NCBI GenBank assembly: GCA_964648365.1
Contig: CAZYLK010000177.1
Location: 1-13,044, forward strand
DNA from: SURF-32 sp964648365
GTDB lineage: Bacteria; Planctomycetota; Phycisphaerae; UBA1845
DNA: 13,044 bases
Direction: 5' to 3'
This document shows positions 1 to 7,114 of this stretch, piece by piece. A program made the position numbers and the translations under genes. The notes below the pieces were generated by a model. That model saw only the letters and a program-made list of their open reading frames with translations. It was not told where the DNA came from and searched no databases. Numbering within the stretch: position 1 is the stretch's first letter; the number at the start of each line of letters is the position of its first letter.

Positions 1-947
1 ACCCGCTCCGGCCCCGGCAGGTACATCTGCTCGCGGGCGAAGTAGGGGAATTGCACGTCGTAGCCGGTGATGCGCTTGACGGGCGCTTCTAGATAGTCGA
101 GCGACGATTCCATCACGCGGGCCATCACTTCCGCCCCGATGCCGCAGCGCCGCGGCCCTTCGTGGACGACGACCGCGCGGCCGGTCTTCTGAATGGACGT
201 GGTGATGGTTTCGGTGTCGATCGGCGAAACGGTGAGCAGGTCGATGACTTCGACGGAAACGCCCTCTTCCGAGGCCAGATCCTCGGCCGCTTCCAGCGTC
301 GGCCGCATCATGGCCCCGTACGAGATGAGCGTCAGGTCGGAGCCTTCGCGCACCACCTGCGCTTTTCCCAGCGGCATGAACTCAGGCTCGTCGGGCACTT
401 CCTCACGGAAGGCGCGGTACACGGCCTTGGGCTCGAAGAAGATGACCGGATCGGGAAAGCGGATCGACTCCAGCAGCAGCGCCCGGGCGTTGCGCGGCGT
501 GGAGGCGATGACCATGGTGATGCCGGGCGTATGGGCGTAGATCGCCTCTCGGCTCTCGCTGTGATGTTCGACGGCGCGGATGCCGCCGCCATACGGCATG
601 CGGACCACCATCGGCAGCGTGAACCGTCCGCGGGTGCGGTTGCGGAACCGCGACATGTGGTTTTCGATCTGGTGATAGGCCTGGTGGGCGAAGCCCGAGA
701 ACTGCATCTCGCAGACCGGTTTCAGGCCGTACAGCGCCAGGCCGATACCGCCGCCGACGATCGCCCCTTCCGCCAGCGGCGTGTCGATCACGCGTTTGGG
801 GCCGAAGTCCTTTAATAGCTGCTCGGTGACGCGAAAAACGCCCTCGTCCTGACCGATGTCCTGACCCAGCAGAACCACGCGGTCGTCGCCTTCCAGCGCG
901 TTCCGCAACGCCAGGTTCAGGGCCTTCACCATGTTCAACTGCGCCAT
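1..947 (-). CDS. pdhB: Pyruvate dehydrogenase E1 component, beta subunit (partial, 3' end outside window)
   Basis: This is the beta subunit of the thiamine-diphosphate E1 enzyme. With the alpha subunit it decarboxylates pyruvate and acetylates the lipoyl groups of E2 in the cytoplasmic pyruvate dehydrogenase complex. The translation opens MAQLNMVKALNLALRNALEG and includes the family blocks LLGQDIGQDEGVFRVTE, DTPLAEGAIVGGGIGLAL, PVCEMQFSGFAYQAYHQIEN and the late TGRAVVVHEGPRRCG segment, all closely matching Bacillus-type PdhB. About 315 of the usual roughly 325 residues are present, so only the extreme C-terminus is missing. The ATG at 947 is preceded by AAGGAA at a normal distance. pdhA lies upstream on the same strand, separated by an unusual 363-base repeat-filled gap. 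A branched-chain 2-oxoacid E1 beta is the main alternative, but similarity favours pyruvate. Confidence 0.93.
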   Translation of the reverse strand, partial: MAQLNMVKALNLALRNALEGDDRVVLLGQDIGQDEGVFRVTEQLLKDFGPKRVIDTPLAEGAIVGGGIGLALYGLKPVCEMQFSGFAHQAYHQIENHMSRFRNRTRGRFTLPMVVRMPYGGGIRAVEHHSESREAIYAHTPGITMVIASTPRNARALLLESIRFPDPVIFFEPKAVYRAFREEVPDEPEFMPLGKAQVVREGSDLTLISYGAMMRPTLEAAEDLASEEGVSVEVIDLLTVSPIDTETITTSIQKTGRAVVVHEGPRRCGIGAEVMARVMESSLDYLEAPVKRITGYDVQFPYFAREQMYLPGPER

Positions 948-962
948 CGGGGCATTCCTTCG

Positions 963-1302
963 GAAGAAGGGAGTGAGGGAGTGAGGGAGTCAGGGAGTAA
1001 GGGAAGAAAGAAGACCACCGATACTCGGCGATCGCACGTCTTTCTTCCTGGCATCCTTCGCTTCCTCATATCATTGTTCCTTCGTATGCTGTGGGACTCA
1101 GGGGGCAAGGGAGTAAGGGAGTGAGGGAGTGAGGGAAGAAAGTGGGTCACCGATTCCCGGTGATCGCACCTCTTTCTTTCTGGCATCCTTTGCTGCCTCA
1201 TATCATTGTTCATTCGTCTGCTGTGGGACTCGGGGAGTAAGCGCGCTCCGCCTCCGGTCTTCCCTTACTCCCTTATTCCCTGACTCCCTCACTCCCTTCT
1301 TC
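963..1302. repeat. Composite repeat element with 45-bp terminal inverted repeats between pdhA and pdhB
   Basis: The left end (963-1007) and the reverse complement of the right end (1258-1302) align over 45 bases with only three mismatches by eye. Both are arrays of a GGGAGTGA-like octamer (variants GGGAGTCA, GGGAGTAA) bounded by GAAGAA and GGGAAGA. Between them lie two tandem 132-base units (about 971-1102 and 1103-1234) that align without gaps. Each unit contains a hairpin: in unit 1, GGAAGAAAGA (1002-1011) pairs perfectly with TCTTTCTTCC (1039-1048), with a smaller CCGA/TCGG stem inside. The organisation resembles a MITE-like non-autonomous element. No transposase and no obvious target duplication were seen. 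Small ORFs across it are repeat translations (SLTP-rich peptides), not credible genes. Confidence 0.8.
971..1234. repeat. Two tandem 132-bp units inside the composite element
   Basis: Unit 1 (about 971-1102) and unit 2 (about 1103-1234) share GGGAAGAAAG (1001 and 1133), GATCGCAC, CTTTCTT-like, CTCATATCATTGTTC and GTGGGACTC (1091 and 1223) at a constant offset of 132. Both conserve a hairpin around CCGAT..CGG; in unit 2 it is CACCG-ATTCC-CGGTG. Differences between the units are scattered point changes, so the duplication is not very recent. Confidence 0.75.
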
Positions 1303-1310
1303 AACCGCCC

Positions 1311-2399
1311 TTACCTCGATTCCCGCTCCACCGCCTGGCGGAACTCCTCGCGCTGGGCCACCAGTTCGGCCGGCAACTCGTCATACATGTATTTGAAGCA
1401 GTCCAGCGGATCGATGCGGTCGCGGTAGCCTTCGTATCGCTCGACCGCCGCCTTCACCTTTTCCTGTACGTCGTCTTCGATTTCTTTGACCAGCTTGTCG
1501 TCCAGGAGCTTGCGCCCGCGGAGGTACTTCTCGAATCGCACGATCGGATCGCGCTTCTCCCAGACCTTGACCTCGTCGTCGGAGCGGTACTTCGTCGGAT
1601 CGTCGGCGGTCGTATGCACGCCCATGCGGTAGGTCACGGCCTCGATCAACGTCGGGCCTCCTCCGCTGCGAGCCCGCTCGAACGCCTCCTTCGTCGCAAC
1701 GTACACCGCCAGCGCGTCGTTGCCGTCGACCTGGATGCCGTTGAACCCGTACGCCAGCGCCTTCTGGGCGATCGTCTCGGACGCCGTCTGGGCCGACAGC
1801 GGCAGCGAGATCGCCCAGTGGTTGTTCTGCACGAACACCACCAGCGGCAGCTTGTACACGCCCGCGAAGTTCATCGCCTCGTGGAAGTCGCCCTCGCTGG
1901 TCGCCCCGTCGCCCAGGTAGACGATCACGCCGTGCGGGTCGTTGCGAAGGTGCATGCCCCAGGCGATGCCCATCGCGTGCGGCACCTGCGACGCGATCGG
2001 CACGTTGAGCGGCAGATCGTTGACGCCGTCGGGCGTGCGGCAGCCTTCTTCGTAGCCGCCCCAGAAGAGCATCGCGTGCTCCTCCGGCCAGCCGCGGTGG
2101 ATCAGCGCGCCGGGCTGTCGGAAGGCCGGCACCAGCCAGTCCTCGGGCTCCAGCACGATGGCCGACGCACAGTGGGCGGCCTCCTCGCCGCGGGATGGGC
2201 CATAAGTGCCGATCCGCCCCTGCCGCTGGAGGTTGATGCAGCGTTCATCCAGGCGGCGGGTCAGGACCATCAGCCGGTGCAGGTAGAGGCACCGGTCGGC
2301 GTCCAACTTGGGATCGAGCGCCCCGTCCAGATCGCCGGACTCGCTCAGGATCGAGAGGTACTCGACCGTCGGCTTGATGGTAATTCGTTTTCGCGGCAC
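1311..2399 (-). CDS. pdhA: Pyruvate dehydrogenase E1 component, alpha subunit
   Basis: This is the thiamine-diphosphate-binding alpha subunit of the pyruvate dehydrogenase E1 heterotetramer. The 362-residue product matches Bacillus-type PdhA in length and motifs. It has LQRQGRIGTYGPSRGEEAAH near residue 60 and the TPP/Mg2+ motif GDGATSEGDFHEAMNFAG, ending in VVFVQNNHWAIS (about residues 163-198). It also has IQVDGNDALAVY and the active-site loop YRMGVHTTADDPTKYRS, where Bacillus PdhA has RYGPHTMSGDDPTRYRS. The ATG at 2399 has a GAGGT ribosome-binding site eight bases upstream. It is first in the pdhA-pdhB order, and the two probably share a transcript that crosses the intervening repeat element. 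No promoter upstream could be defended. An acetoin or branched-chain E1 alpha is a less likely alternative. Confidence 0.94.
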   Translation of the reverse strand: MPRKRITIKPTVEYLSILSESGDLDGALDPKLDADRCLYLHRLMVLTRRLDERCINLQRQGRIGTYGPSRGEEAAHCASAIVLEPEDWLVPAFRQPGALIHRGWPEEHAMLFWGGYEEGCRTPDGVNDLPLNVPIASQVPHAMGIAWGMHLRNDPHGVIVYLGDGATSEGDFHEAMNFAGVYKLPLVVFVQNNHWAISLPLSAQTASETIAQKALAYGFNGIQVDGNDALAVYVATKEAFERARSGGGPTLIEAVTYRMGVHTTADDPTKYRSDDEVKVWEKRDPIVRFEKYLRGRKLLDDKLVKEIEDDVQEKVKAAVERYEGYRDRIDPLDCFKYMYDELPAELVAQREEFRQAVERESR

Positions 2400-2935
2400 G
2401 GTTTACCTCTTCACTCGTTCTCGACCCCGCGTTCCGGCCTCCCGGCGGATCACGAGGTCCGCGCCGGGAGTGGCCGCATCGGCCCCGGCCGATTCATCGC
2501 GACGCGAACATCACGGCGACAGATGGAGCACGGTATTTACACGATCCGGGGCGTCCTGACCAGTGTCTGGCGGCGCCGCGGTTTGGCGTGTGCGTGGCAC
2601 TTTGGGCGGCCCAAGGTTGGGCGTTCGCCGAGCCTGAATCGGGTGGCACGCGCCGGAGGCGGACGGAAGGCAGGCGGTGGTCTGCTGGAGCGCCATTTTC
2701 GCAAGTGTTCAACCCTGCTGCGGTCATCACGGCCTCAAAGACGAGACCGTGCCACGACGTGCGGTCACCACGGCCTCGAAGACGAGACCGTGTCACCATC
2801 TGCCACCCGCTGAACCCGTCACGCGCGTTGATTTGGCGCCGTGATGAAGGTTCATGACGCGGTTCGCGTGGTTGTGACTGCCGGAAAGGTAGGACGCGCA
2901 CGACCCGGGTTCGGTCGCGGCGGCCTTTCGACGGC
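2400..2935. other. Non-coding spacer upstream of pdhA
   Basis: No gene is supported in these 536 bases. The ORFs present on both strands are arginine/proline-rich and lack ribosome-binding sites and recognisable domains. The stretch contains a 41-base direct repeat pair (2720-2796) and a small TTGGG-CGG-CCCAA hairpin at 2602-2614. pdhA probably draws its promoter from here, but no convincing -35/-10 pair on the minus strand was found. Confidence 0.6.
2720..2796. repeat. 41-bp direct repeat pair containing a short hairpin
   Basis: Two copies (2720-2755 and 2761-2796) with a 41-base period differ at only a few positions. Each has CACGGCCTC, a six-base loop and GAGACCGTG, which pair as a stem with one mismatch. 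It looks like a unit of an interspersed palindromic repeat family rather than a protein-coding repeat. Confidence 0.65.
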
Positions 2936-3250
2936 CTACAGCGACCCGCCGACTACGGCGGCGACGATCAGCCGTGTGAACACAAATCCCAGAATGGCGA
3001 TTCCGAGCACGGCGAGGGCATACGAGGCGGACTCGCCCATCGCGTTGCACACGTCACCGAAGCGGGCGGGTCGATCGAGGCGGAGGAACCCGCCGCAGGT
3101 GTTGTCGTGATGCCGCGGCGTGAGGCGGCATGACGGCGTGCCACAGCCGTGTTGCGACAACTCAGCCGTCTGCAGCGCCGCGCCGCAACGCGGGCAGAAT
3201 CTCGCCTGCGGCGGCAGAGGCGCGGCGCACTCGCGGTTTGTGCAGCGCAT
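2936..3250 (-). CDS. Zinc-ribbon protein with one C-terminal membrane segment
   Basis: This is a 104-residue protein of unknown role. The N-terminus is a zinc ribbon (MRCTNREC, then FCPRCGAAL), with Cys3 and Cys8 paired with Cys19 and Cys22. Further cysteines at 36, 41, 52 and 68 could form a second metal site. Residues 77-100 (starting YALAVLGIAILGFVF) form a single hydrophobic helix, so it is probably a tail-anchored inner-membrane protein with the ribbon in the cytoplasm. ATG 3250 is preferred: it begins directly at the ribbon and lies about 41 bases from a strong promoter. An in-frame TTG at 3265 would add five residues. It diverges from the outer-membrane barrel gene. Zinc-ribbon membrane proteins of this shape are common and mostly uncharacterised, so no function is assigned. 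Confidence 0.72.
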   Translation of the reverse strand: MRCTNRECAAPLPPQARFCPRCGAALQTAELSQHGCGTPSCRLTPRHHDNTCGGFLRLDRPARFGDVCNAMGESASYALAVLGIAILGFVFTRLIVAAVVGGSL

Positions 3251-3297
3251 GACGGACCCATCCAATCCGGGGGCAGCATGTCGTGCCCCGTCGTGGG

Positions 3298-3326
3298 ATT
3301 ATACGTCGCCGCTGTGCGAATTTCAT
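3298..3326 (-). promoter_or_regulatory. Sigma-70-type promoter for the zinc-ribbon gene
   Basis: On the minus strand a perfect TATAAT (3298-3303) is preceded at 17 bases by ATGAAA (3321-3326, four of six matches to TTGACA). Transcription would start near 3291, giving a leader of about 40 bases to the ATG at 3250. Confidence 0.6.
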
Positions 3327-3498
3327 GATCGGTCGGCGCCCGATGTTTCTGTGCCGGTGGCTGAAGGGCGTTCCTGGCGTGGCACCGGCGCTGGTCGGCG
3401 TTTGCCACGTCAGATTGCCTCGGCGACGATGCCGGGGGCAGGCCGGGACCGGGTGAGGATTTTCGCGTCGGCCCATCGGCCCCCGTGGTGAGGACCGC

Positions 3499-4941
3499 AT
3501 GTCCAGAGGTTCCCGATCGCAACCGTCCTGTCGCCCGTATCCCGGGGCGGTATTGATCGGGATGGTCGTCGCGGGATGTGCGGCTGCCGGCGCTGCCCAG
3601 CAGCGCGAGCCGGACGCCTTCCTGAACCAGCAGCGGGCGTTGGATGAAAGCGTTGCGGGATTGCAGGCCGAGCAGGAGGGCGTGGACCCCTCGCTGCGGT
3701 TCGATTACGGCGGCTGGTACAGCTTCCATTTCCTTATCTTCGACGACGGCGTCGAGAGTTCGCGCACGCTGCGGCGGCACGACATGCGCGCGTGGGCGCG
3801 GGCGGTGCTGGACGGCGGCGCGCACGAGTTCTACCTGCGCGGCCGGCTCAGCCTGCTCGATTACAACAGCGGCGACTCGTACGACGGCAACGACGACGAC
3901 GTGGAGGGGCCGAACCTGGAGCGCGGCTACTACCGGTTCAACCTGAGTCGCGCGGCCGACGCCTACGGCTGGTCGCCGCCCGGCATCGATGCGACGGTCA
4001 CGCTCGGGCGCGACCTGGTCGAGTTCGGCTCGGGGTTCGCCCTGTCCGAGCCACTCGACCACGTGGCCGTGGCGCTTTCGACGGAGCAGTTCCAGCTTAC
4101 CGGCCTGGCCGGGCAGATGGTCGGAAGCCGCCCCGACTTCGACGCGTCGCGGATCACTACGCGAACGCGGCGGGCGTTTTTCGGCGCGGAGTTGCGATGG
4201 ACGGCGCTGGAACGGCACGAGCCGTTCGCGTACGTGCTCTGGCAGCGCGATCACAATCGGGATGAGTATCCCTCACTGCTGCAAGACTTCGACTACGACT
4301 CGTTCTACGTCGGGCTGGGTTCGACGGGTGAGATCGTCAAGGGACTGCGCTACGTCGGCGAGTGGGTGTACGAGAGCGGCCACAGCTTCGGGCATCGCAG
4401 CTTTCTCGATGCGGACGTGATCCGCGCGTGGGCTTTCGATGCGGAACTCGAGTATCTCTTTTCGGGGCCGCGGCGGTCGCGTGCATCGATCGAGTACATC
4501 TTTGCCAGCGGCGACGGCGATCGGCTCGACAGCCCCACGAATTCGGTCGGCGGTAATCGGTGCGACGACACGGACAACGGGTTCGTCGGCTTCGGCTATC
4601 GGGATACGGGCCTGTCGTTCGCGCCGCGCTACTCGAATCTGCACATGTGGCGGGCCGGCGCATCGACCTTTCCGTGGCCGGATGATCCACGGCTGGCGCA
4701 GCTCGAACTGGGCACGAACGTGTTCCTGTATTACAAGAACCACCGGCGGGGGGCGGTCTCGGATCCGACGGCCGATCTGCGCTCCGGCTATCTCGGCTGG
4801 GAGCTGGACGGCTACGCCAACTGGGCGATTACCCCCGACGTGGCGTGGACGGCGCGGCTGGGCGTGTTCTTCCCCGGCGATGCGTTTTCCGACCGGACGA
4901 CGCGCACGTTTTTCGTGACAGGTGTGACGTGGAGCTTCTGA
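3499..4941 (+). CDS. Outer-membrane beta-barrel protein, alginate-export (AlgE-like) family
   Basis: This is a 480-residue predicted outer-membrane barrel, likely a porin or exporter for an acidic polysaccharide or other anionic solute. A hydrophobic N-terminal segment (AVLIGMVVAGCAAAGAAQQ, residues 17-35) is a signal peptide. It could be cut by signal peptidase I after about residue 33, or be lipidated at Cys27, where VAGC fits a lipobox. The rest shows alternating amphipathic strands rich in Tyr, Phe and Trp, with acidic turns (NSGDSYDGNDDDVEG). It ends in RTFFVTGVTWSF; the terminal Phe is typical of BAM-dependent barrels. WELDGYANWAITPDVAWTAR followed by FFPGDAFSD resembles the C-terminal signature of alginate-export proteins. 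The ATG at 3499 has GAGG five bases upstream. The next gene starts 23 bases after its stop and is probably cotranscribed. Substrate is not deducible. Confidence 0.78.
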   Translation: MSRGSRSQPSCRPYPGAVLIGMVVAGCAAAGAAQQREPDAFLNQQRALDESVAGLQAEQEGVDPSLRFDYGGWYSFHFLIFDDGVESSRTLRRHDMRAWARAVLDGGAHEFYLRGRLSLLDYNSGDSYDGNDDDVEGPNLERGYYRFNLSRAADAYGWSPPGIDATVTLGRDLVEFGSGFALSEPLDHVAVALSTEQFQLTGLAGQMVGSRPDFDASRITTRTRRAFFGAELRWTALERHEPFAYVLWQRDHNRDEYPSLLQDFDYDSFYVGLGSTGEIVKGLRYVGEWVYESGHSFGHRSFLDADVIRAWAFDAELEYLFSGPRRSRASIEYIFASGDGDRLDSPTNSVGGNRCDDTDNGFVGFGYRDTGLSFAPRYSNLHMWRAGASTFPWPDDPRLAQLELGTNVFLYYKNHRRGAVSDPTADLRSGYLGWELDGYANWAITPDVAWTARLGVFFPGDAFSDRTTRTFFVTGVTWSF

Positions 4942-4964
4942 GGCGCGATCGAAGGAGGACCGAC

Positions 4965-5672
4965 GTGTTGGAGGCAGCCACGAATTGTAAGGCGGTCGTT
5001 GAAAACGAACCCCCGTCATGCTCTTCCCTCACTCCCTCACTCCCGTACTTCCTTACTCCCTTCGCGCCGAGGGCCGTCACGGCGCGCGTGTTCGACGGCA
5101 AGCCGCGTCACCGTCACGCACGGCTCGTTCTGTTTCTGGTGAGCATTCTCGCACCGGGTTGCGGCCGGCCCGAGCGGACGTGGCAGCCGCCGCAGGATCC
5201 CGCCGAATTCGACGATACGACGTTTCTTCACTACCTGCCGACGGTTCCGTGGGTCACCTGTGGAGAGGCGGTCCGCGCCGTGCTCCTGCTGGAGCCGGAC
5301 GAGCCGGCGGCGGCGCCGTTGTCTTTTGACGACCGACTCGGCGTGCTGACGACCCGGGGAAGCGTTCGATCTGCGTGGAACCTGCGGGAAAGGGATCTTG
5401 TTGATCGCGGTACGCTCGCGTACATGATCCGAAGTACCTGCCGCGTTCCTCGATCCGTTAACGAAGGCGTCTTCGGATCGTGGGGGCTGGGGGACCGGCG
5501 GTTCGCGTTGCAGACGTGCGTTGACGCGGGCCTGATCGCGTACGGTCCAGCCCACGAGCCGATCAGCGGAGGCGAGTTGCTTGCCGTCATCACGCGGGCA
5601 GCCGAATACCTTGAGCGCCGCGAGGACGAGACTGACGTAGAAACTTCCGCCGTTGATCAGGGCGAATCATAG
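4965..5672 (+). CDS. Probable lipoprotein of unknown function, N-terminus altered by a repeat
   Basis: The protein is not recognised. GTG 4965 has a near-ideal AAGGAGG six bases upstream and lies 23 bases after the barrel gene, giving 235 residues. However, the first 40 residues include a translated octamer repeat (SSLTPSLPYFLTPF). A secretion signal only begins later: RHRHAR, then LVLFLVSILAPGC near residues 48-66, consistent with a lipoprotein signal though not a perfect lipobox. An in-frame GTG at 5088 would place this signal at the true N-terminus (194 residues) but has a poor ribosome-binding site. The mature part is soluble-looking, with WVTCGEAVRAVLLL, RDLVDRGTLAYMI and LQTCVDAGLIAYGP, helical segments that recall duplicated SLH-like halves only loosely. 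Three scattered cysteines follow the lipobox region. It may work with the barrel protein in the cell envelope. Confidence 0.62.
   Translation: MLEAATNCKAVVENEPPSCSSLTPSLPYFLTPFAPRAVTARVFDGKPRHRHARLVLFLVSILAPGCGRPERTWQPPQDPAEFDDTTFLHYLPTVPWVTCGEAVRAVLLLEPDEPAAAPLSFDDRLGVLTTRGSVRSAWNLRERDLVDRGTLAYMIRSTCRVPRSVNEGVFGSWGLGDRRFALQTCVDAGLIAYGPAHEPISGGELLAVITRAAEYLERREDETDVETSAVDQGES
5021..5063. repeat. Solitary octamer array, third copy of the composite-element terminus
   Basis: Reading the minus strand, this is GAAGGGAGTAAGGAAGTAC followed by GGGAGTGAGGGAGTGAGGGA and AGAG. It is the same octamer array that forms the inverted termini at 963-1007 and 1258-1302. It lies inside the 5' end of the downstream lipoprotein ORF and is read there as an SLTP-type peptide. 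Confidence 0.7.
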
Positions 5673-5713
5673 ACGCAATCCGTCTCGCTGCGCGACTTCA
5701 ATGACTGCACGCC

Positions 5714-6370
5714 ATGGCTCGATCTGAAGCGATACCCATCCCGGCGGTCCGACGACTGAGCCTCTACCTGCGGGAACTGGAGGCGCTGTCCACCACGGAC
5801 CATCGAACCGTCTCCAGCCGCCAACTGAGCGCCGCTCTGGGCATCACCGATGCGCAGGTACGCAAGGATCTGGCGCACTTCGGGCAGTTCGGCCAGCCGG
5901 GCATCGGCTATCGCGTCGATGAACTGACGGCCCGCATGAGGGTGATTCTGGGCGCGGATCGGACCTGGAACATCGTGCTCATGGGGGCGGGCAACCTGGG
6001 GCGGGCGCTGATTGCGCACGAGCGATTCAGCAAGCGTCACTTCCACGTCGTCGCCGTGTTCGACAAGGACAAGGATCAGATCGGTCGCAAGATTCCCGGA
6101 ACGTCGCTGAAGGTGCAGCCTCCCGAGCGGCTCGCGGATGCCGTGACGACCCATCGCGCCCGCCTGGGCATCATCGCGGTGCCCCCCACGGCCGCTCAGC
6201 TTGTTGCGGACCAGATGATCGCCGCGGGTGTACGGGGCATCCTCAACTTCGCTCCCACTAACGTGCAGGTGCGTGAGGGGATTGCGCTGACGTCCGTGGA
6301 CGTCTCGATTCAGCTTGAGCAGCTTGCGTTTCTGGTCAACGAAGATGGGCCGCGGCCGGCCGACGGTTGA
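5714..6370 (+). CDS. rex: Redox-sensing transcriptional repressor Rex
   Basis: Rex is a dimeric cytoplasmic repressor that senses the NADH/NAD+ ratio. It releases DNA when NADH is bound, relieving repression of fermentation and respiratory genes. The 218-residue length is typical. The N-terminal winged helix holds VSSRQLSAALGITDAQVRKD (residues 33-52) followed by LAHFGQFGQPGIGY, the family's hallmark DNA-binding region. The Rossmann nucleotide-binding motif GAGNLGRAL is at 91-99, followed by VVAVFDKDKDQIG and the conserved ILNFAPTNVQVREG. The domain-swap helix with VDVSIQLEQLAF is at the end. The ATG at 5714 fits the family start, but no clear Shine-Dalgarno precedes it. A weak AGACG/CGTCT stem at 5671-5685 separates it from the lipoprotein gene. 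No Rex operator was recognised in the window, so its targets lie elsewhere or cannot be seen. Confidence 0.95.
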   Translation: MARSEAIPIPAVRRLSLYLRELEALSTTDHRTVSSRQLSAALGITDAQVRKDLAHFGQFGQPGIGYRVDELTARMRVILGADRTWNIVLMGAGNLGRALIAHERFSKRHFHVVAVFDKDKDQIGRKIPGTSLKVQPPERLADAVTTHRARLGIIAVPPTAAQLVADQMIAAGVRGILNFAPTNVQVREGIALTSVDVSIQLEQLAFLVNEDGPRPADG

Positions 6371-6382
6371 GGATGCTCGCCG

Positions 6383-6871
6383 TCAGCGCTGGTCGTCGTC
6401 GTCCGCCTCAATGGCCGTCTGATCCGCGCTGGAAGCCAGCGCCTCGAGCGCCGCGATCGGGTCCACCTCGTCGTCGCTGGAGTAGACGTGTTCCGACGTG
6501 CCCACCGACGGCCCGCCCCCGGCGGCCTGGCGCGATCGCAGCGTGCTGCGGATCTGGACCAGCTCTTCGTCGTCCGGTTCGCCGTCGATCTGCACCACGA
6601 ACGTGACCGGCCCGATAATGAGGTGATCGCCGGGCTCCAGATCCTCATCTTTGACCCGCGTGTTGTTGATGAACGTGCCGTTGGCCGCGCCGAGGTCGCG
6701 AACGGTGGCGCCGTCCTCGTCCGCGATCACCTCCGCGTGCAGCCGGGAAACCTCGTTCGAGGGTATCCGGATGTCGCAATCGGTCTTGCGGCCGATGGTG
6801 GTGGCGCCGCTTTTCAGCGGGAAATCCCTGCGCCGCCCGTCCTCGTTGAACATGACCAAGGTGACACCCAT
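6383..6871 (-). CDS. FHA-domain protein with acidic C-terminal tail
   Basis: This 162-residue cytoplasmic protein has a forkhead-associated domain, which binds phosphothreonine peptides, usually downstream of Ser/Thr kinases. The domain spans about residues 20-95 with all core residues visible: IGRKTDCDI (Gly27-Arg28), SRLH (42-45) and NGTFIN (64-69). The C-terminal part, roughly 115-162, is low-complexity and acidic (SSDDEVDPIAALEALASSA, ending EADDDDQR) and may be a flexible partner-binding or phosphorylated tail. ATG 6871 starts immediately before the first strand. An in-frame GTG at 6964 adds an arginine-rich stretch and overlaps the promoter region, so it is not preferred. It converges on rex with only 12 bases between stop codons. 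No kinase or phosphatase is adjacent. Confidence 0.88.
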   Translation of the reverse strand: MGVTLVMFNEDGRRRDFPLKSGATTIGRKTDCDIRIPSNEVSRLHAEVIADEDGATVRDLGAANGTFINNTRVKDEDLEPGDHLIIGPVTFVVQIDGEPDDEELVQIRSTLRSRQAAGGGPSVGTSEHVYSSDDEVDPIAALEALASSADQTAIEADDDDQR

Positions 6872-6976
6872 GAAGCCATCCCGTCCAGTGTCGATTGGTT
6901 CCGCGCGCCGCACACCGCCGTGCGGCCAAGACCGGATTGAGCAACCCGGCGTGCGGCGGGCCACTCGACAGGGTAC

Positions 6977-7004
6977 AGTATACAGCCGCGTCGGCAGGGT
7001 TCAA
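6977..7004 (-). promoter_or_regulatory. Sigma-70-type promoter for the FHA gene
   Basis: On the minus strand TTGAAC (6999-7004) and TATACT (6977-6982) are separated by 16 bases, each matching the consensus at five of six positions. Predicted transcription start is near 6970, about 100 bases ahead of the FHA start codon. Confidence 0.6.
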
Positions 7005-7114
7005 ACGGTTGTTTCGACGCGACTTCCCACCCGCCGGAGCCACCCGAGTGGGCGAACGCCGGCCGGCGTGGGCGATTCCGGCGGTCGGACGCCATTTTCG
7101 GGAACAGGAACGCG

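Noticed and set aside
935..1213. Minus-strand 92-residue ORF between pdhA and pdhB
   Set aside because: It is a translation of the tandem repeat units (duplicated MRxxRMPxRKxCD and SLTP peptides), not a gene.
963..1302. CRISPR array
   Set aside because: The repeats are contiguous octamers and 132-base tandem units without unique spacers, and no cas genes are present.
2500..2580. TGGTCA-17-TAAATA as a pdhA promoter on the minus strand
   Set aside because: The -10 matches consensus at only about three positions, so it was not defensible as a promoter call.
1614..2813. 399-residue plus-strand ORF
   Set aside because: It is antisense to pdhA, rich in Arg/Val/His as expected for a shadow of a GC-rich gene, with no motifs.
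2968..4254. 428-residue minus-strand ORF
   Set aside because: It is antisense to the barrel gene and overlaps the zinc-ribbon gene in another frame; composition is that of a shadow ORF.
4845..4964. ATG 4845 as start of the lipoprotein gene
   Set aside because: It would overlap the barrel gene by about 97 bases and lacks a ribosome-binding site, while GTG 4965 has an excellent one and follows the barrel stop.
5640..5713. Rex operator (TTGTGA-N6-TCACAA type) near rex or pdhA
   Set aside because: No sequence resembling the known half-site pair was found upstream of rex or pdhA.
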